In this document: positions 6,343 to 9,038 of the stretch, piece after piece
How positions within the stretch are numbered: the first letter of the stretch is position 1
Layout of the letters: each line of letters opens with the position of its first letter
Source of the DNA: Deltaproteobacteria bacterium RIFCSPLOWO2_12_FULL_60_16
Lineage (GTDB): Bacteria; Desulfobacterota; Binatia; UBA9968
Direction: 5' to 3'
Assembly: GCA_001798565.1 (NCBI GenBank)
Contig: MGSR01000033.1
Coordinates: 1 to 9,038, forward strand
DNA: 9,038 nucleotides
The notes under the pieces: model-generated
Seen by the model: the letters and a program-made list of their open reading frames with translations, nothing else
Told to the model about the DNA's origin: nothing
Database searches by the model: none
Translations under genes and position numbers: made by a program

Positions 6343-7770
6343 TCACCCCTTGGGCAGCCGCTCGAGCTCGGCGCGCGGGATGAAATCTTCCAGCCGGCTC
6401 TTGGCCATCGCCTCTTTTGGCACCTGCACCCGCGCCGCGTAGGCTTTCTGCGCGGGCCGGGTGGCGTCGATGATCATCTTCGCGGTCATGATGTCGTCGG
6501 TCTGGGACGGATCGAGCGTGTTGCCCTTGACGTTCTTGATGATGTCCACGGCCTGGTCCGCCTGCACGCGCGTGGCCACCGCCCACAGGACCTCCTCCTC
6601 GTTGTAGATGTTGATATCGGCGTCCACGGCGACCACGTGCTTGACGAAGTCGCATCCGCCGAGGGCCGCCAGCGCGGCCTGCTTGGTTTCGCCGTCGACC
6701 TTTTTGTCGATCGCGATATAGCAGTGGAACCGGCAGCAGCCCGAGATCGGGAAGTGGACCGCCCTGGCGGTCGGAACGACGCCGCGAATCAAGTTGAAGA
6801 GGCTTCCCTCCTTGGGGATGCCGCCGAGCACCCAGGTGTCGCGGTGGCCGGTGAAGATGTGCTGGAAGATCGCGTGGCGCCGGTGCGTGACCGCGGTCAC
6901 CTCGATCACCCAACGGAGCCGCTGCGGTCCGTAGTATCCGGTGAACTCGCCGAAGGGGCCTTCCGCCTCCTTGACGTTCGGCAGCACCTGCCCCTCGATC
7001 ACGATCTCCGCGTCCGCCGGCACCAGGAAATCCTTGTCCCAGGTCTCGGAGGCGGTGAGCCGGAGCGGCGCCCCCATGATCGCGCCGATGCGGGCGTAGT
7101 CATCGACGCCGAAAGGGGAAACGTTGAGCGCGCCTAAGTAGAAGGCCGGATGGTGGCTTACCACGATGGCGACGGGTGTGGGCCGTTTCTTCTCCTCGTT
7201 CTTTCGATGGATCTGCCAGCTGTGCCGGGGCGACATATGGATGCCGAGCCGTCTCGGCCCTTTGACCATGTTGCGGAGAAACGCCACGTTGTAGAAGCCG
7301 CCCTCCGGATCCTTCATCACCGGCGTCATGTCGAGATAGGGGGCGGGGTCCATGGCGTGGTGGCGTACTACGGGAAACTCGTGGACATTCGCCTCGTCCC
7401 CCTGCTTGACGACCTCCTTGACCGGCGCCTCGTCCGCGGGGACAACGACCGGGGGAATAAGCTGCTCCTCGCGCCGCGCATATTCGAGACTGAGCGGCAG
7501 TCCTTCGTCATTCGGGTCGAGCCCCAGGGCCAGGGCGCAGCGGCGCCGCGTGGCAAAGACATTGCTCAAGAGCGGAAAGGAGGAGGGCTTGCCGTCGACA
7601 TCGAGCGGCTTGTCAAAGAGCAGCGCGGGAAATTTCCGGTCGTTTTCGAGATGCTGGAGCAGGGCCGTGACCTCGTAGCGGGCCGGGGCGACGGCGCGCT
7701 CGACGTGGACGAGGTCATCGGGAAGCCGCTCCTCCAGCTTGCGGAGGAAGCCGCTCAAGTCTCTTCTCAT
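6343..7770 (-). CDS. UbiD-family prenyl-FMN decarboxylase, copy 1
   Basis: This 475-residue UbiD-family protein precedes a second, divergent copy in transcription order. The prenyl-FMN/catalytic signature is complete: NVAFLR gives N161 and R166, and EGPFGEFTGYYG gives E270 and E275. DADINIYNEEEVLWAVATR is the conserved acidic C-terminal segment. Compared with copy 2 it has a longer N-terminal loop (DVDGKPSS) and a Cys-Cys pair in FPISGCCRFHCYIAID. Its ATG overlaps the stop of the FAD-subunit gene by 4 nt (ATGA), so translation is probably coupled. Two adjacent unlike UbiD genes occur in phenylphosphate carboxylase, whose alpha and beta subunits are both UbiD-like. Separate enzymes acting on successive intermediates are equally possible. 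Confidence 0.94.
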   Translation of the reverse strand: MRRDLSGFLRKLEERLPDDLVHVERAVAPARYEVTALLQHLENDRKFPALLFDKPLDVDGKPSSFPLLSNVFATRRRCALALGLDPNDEGLPLSLEYARREEQLIPPVVVPADEAPVKEVVKQGDEANVHEFPVVRHHAMDPAPYLDMTPVMKDPEGGFYNVAFLRNMVKGPRRLGIHMSPRHSWQIHRKNEEKKRPTPVAIVVSHHPAFYLGALNVSPFGVDDYARIGAIMGAPLRLTASETWDKDFLVPADAEIVIEGQVLPNVKEAEGPFGEFTGYYGPQRLRWVIEVTAVTHRRHAIFQHIFTGHRDTWVLGGIPKEGSLFNLIRGVVPTARAVHFPISGCCRFHCYIAIDKKVDGETKQAALAALGGCDFVKHVVAVDADINIYNEEEVLWAVATRVQADQAVDIIKNVKGNTLDPSQTDDIMTAKMIIDATRPAQKAYAARVQVPKEAMAKSRLEDFIPRAELERLPKG

Positions 7771-8798
7771 ACCTGGTTCGGTTTCTTCCCGGCTCTTTCG
7801 GCTTCCAGCTCTATTCCGGCCAGCCCGGCGAGCGCGCGCTTGACGTAGACGCTGGTCATGCGCTTGCGATACCAGTAATCGAGATCGGCGTTGTCCACCG
7901 GATGTGAGACCTTTGCCGCGGCCTCGGCTGCGGCTTCGATGAGCTCCCGGCTGATTTTTTTTCCTACGAGCAGGCGAGAGGCTTCGTCCACCACCTTCGG
8001 CGCCGAAGCGACCGCCGTCAGCACCAGCTTGGCCGAAAGGCAGCTTCCTTGCCGGTCCATCGACATAGCCGCGGCCACTCCAAGAATCGGAAAATCGAAC
8101 GAGCCGCGCCGGCGCAGCTTGAGATAGACGTTGCCGAGGCCGAAGCTCGCGCGCGGGATCAGCATCCCCTTGAGCAGCTCATCGCCGCGCTTGGTGATGA
8201 AATGCATTCCGTCGTCCCGATAGATCTCGTCGAAGGGGACTGTGCGAGGCCCGTCGGGGCCGACCAGGAGGGCAAGAGCGCCGAGGCTCAACAGCACGGG
8301 CGCCGTGTCCGAGGAAAAGAGCGCCAGGCAGGACTTGCTCTTGGGCGCCACCAGACAGATGTCGCCGTCCTTCTTCATGCAAAAGCCCGCGGCCTCGCGC
8401 CAAAAGAAGGTCTGGTCGTAGTAGTTGCAGCGGGTGTCGACGAAGACATTGCCGCCGATGGTGCCGGCGTTGCGGAGCTGGGGCGTCGAGACCGAGCCCG
8501 CCGCGTGGGCCAGGGCCGGAAAGCGCCTCTGAACGGCGCTGTTTTGCGACACCCTGGTCAGGGTCTCGCCGGCGCCGATCCACATCCCCTCTCTGGCTTG
8601 AGGGCGGATCCCCTTGAGCTCGGCAAGGGGCCTGAGCGAGACCAGGTGGCGCGGCGTGAACTGGCCGCGCTTCATCTTGGGGTAGACATCCGTGCCGCCG
8701 GCCACCGCCATGGCCTCGGGCCCCAGATCGGCGAGCAGGCGCGCGGCCTCTTTGAGCGACTTCGGTTTTATGTAGTTGAAATCAGGTAGTCGAAGCAT
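7767..8798 (-). CDS. HcrB-type FAD/[4Fe-4S] subunit of a molybdenum hydroxylase
   Basis: This 343-residue protein has the FAD-binding fold of CoxM/XdhB-type subunits. AVAGGTDVYP (31-40) and TIGGN (113-117) are FAD motifs, and LKLRRRGSFDFPILGVAAA begins the C-terminal domain. Unlike ordinary CoxM/XdhB proteins, it carries Cys124, Cys140, Cys148 and Cys157 in an inserted loop. The intervals of 16, 8 and 9 match those I recall for the [4Fe-4S] ligands of Thauera 4-hydroxybenzoyl-CoA reductase beta (122, 138, 146, 155). That enzyme removes the ring hydroxyl of 4-hydroxybenzoyl-CoA to give benzoyl-CoA. The ATG start has only a weak ribosome site (GTGGA, about 11 nt upstream). This is the first cassette gene; no molybdopterin or [2Fe-2S] subunit is in the window. 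Confidence 0.88.
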   Translation of the reverse strand: MLRLPDFNYIKPKSLKEAARLLADLGPEAMAVAGGTDVYPKMKRGQFTPRHLVSLRPLAELKGIRPQAREGMWIGAGETLTRVSQNSAVQRRFPALAHAAGSVSTPQLRNAGTIGGNVFVDTRCNYYDQTFFWREAAGFCMKKDGDICLVAPKSKSCLALFSSDTAPVLLSLGALALLVGPDGPRTVPFDEIYRDDGMHFITKRGDELLKGMLIPRASFGLGNVYLKLRRRGSFDFPILGVAAAMSMDRQGSCLSAKLVLTAVASAPKVVDEASRLLVGKKISRELIEAAAEAAAKVSHPVDNADLDYWYRKRMTSVYVKRALAGLAGIELEAERAGKKPNQV

Positions 8799-9038
8799 AT
8801 GTCTTTAGTCCACACTTTGCTAGGCGCTTTTGCCGGAGGCGTCTCTCGAGATCGATGCAATAGCTCCCTCGGGGAACGCGCTCTCGGCTGCGGCCGATGG
8901 AGCAGTGCTTAAACCGATCCTTTTTGTCTCTACGTCCGCAGCCTCGCTCGCGCTCCCCTCGCTCGCGCCGGTGAGCGAGGGGGCTCGCTGAGCAAGGCCA
9001 AAGCACCAGTCGTGCAGGTTCAAAGAGCCCACCGAACT
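8799..9038 (-). promoter_or_regulatory. Upstream region of the aromatic-acid cassette
   Basis: These 240 bases precede the first minus-strand cassette gene and should contain its promoter, but I find no convincing -35/-10 pair. A 10-bp perfect hairpin, CCCCTCGCTC (8955-8964) with GAGCGAGGGG (8973-8982) and an 8-nt loop, is the strongest structure. No T-tract adjoins it on either side. CCTCGCTCGCGC is directly repeated at 8942-8953 and 8958-8969. One minus-strand frame is open from the window edge to a TAG at 8820-8822 (about 72 codons, Ala/Ser-rich). It could be the tail of an upstream gene, but it has no recognisable motif and GC-rich DNA often leaves frames open. A second, 74-codon minus-strand frame from 9006 is no more convincing. 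Confidence 0.3.
8955..8982. repeat. 10-bp perfect inverted repeat (hairpin)
   Basis: CCCCTCGCTC pairs perfectly with GAGCGAGGGG around the loop GCGCCGGT. The neighbouring sequence is made of CTCGC words, including a 12-bp direct repeat offset by 16 bp. The hairpin lies about 160 bp upstream of the cassette start. Lack of a T-tract argues against a simple intrinsic terminator. It could be an operator, an mRNA-leader structure, or a relic of a dispersed repeat. Confidence 0.55.

Noticed and set aside
8782..9006. 74-codon minus-strand frame overlapping the HcrB-like start
   Set aside because: Arg-rich, low-complexity product generated by CTCGC repeats; no motif, and it overlaps the better-supported gene start.
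1..9038. CRISPR array, insertion sequence, toxin-antitoxin or defence genes
   Set aside because: No regularly spaced repeats, transposase or known defence motifs were found on either strand.

Overview
The window is about 9 kb of GC-rich bacterial chromosome with two functional halves that meet tail to tail. The GC-rich codon use, the thiS-thiG-thiE order, the aromatic-carboxylate gene content and a palindromic dispersed-repeat-like spacer suggest a soil or subsurface deltaproteobacterium-like lineage (Desulfobacterota/Binatota, NC10 or Rokubacteria-type). This is an inference, and no rRNA or marker gene here fixes the taxonomy.

Left half, plus strand (about 39-2049): a compact thiamin thiazole/coupling operon. 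It holds thiS (sulfur carrier), thiG (thiazole synthase) and a thiE/TenI-superfamily gene with a TTG start and mixed diagnostic residues. A small three-helix membrane protein follows, and then a tRNA-Thr(CGT) whose first base immediately follows that gene's stop codon. After a 169-bp spacer with weak promoter-like and foldback sequence comes a two-domain cupin gene (2219-3388).

Junction (3388-3516): a nearly symmetric 129-bp imperfect palindrome. It starts on the last base of the cupin stop codon and separates the convergent gene sets. It looks like a dispersed repeat or miniature element, and its geometry suits a bidirectional terminator.

Right half, minus strand (8798 down to 3558): a tightly packed four-gene cassette read right to left. 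It holds an FAD-binding molybdenum-hydroxylase subunit of the 4-hydroxybenzoyl-CoA reductase beta (HcrB) type, with four cysteines spaced as expected for its extra [4Fe-4S] cluster. Two non-identical UbiD-family prenyl-FMN (de)carboxylases follow, then an acyl/aryl-CoA ligase. A 4-nt overlap and spacers of 22 nt (or 1 nt) and 3 nt imply one transcript. Together they suggest an aromatic-acid route: reversible ring (de)carboxylation, CoA activation, and reductive removal of a ring hydroxyl (or a related molybdenum-enzyme reaction). The molybdenum and [2Fe-2S] partners of the HcrB-like subunit and the UbiX flavin prenyltransferase are not in the window.

The most interesting points are the beta subunit without its usual partners, the paired UbiD genes with intact catalytic signatures, the palindromic junction element, and the tRNA fused to a stop codon. 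Nothing here is a clear mobile element, CRISPR array or defence system.
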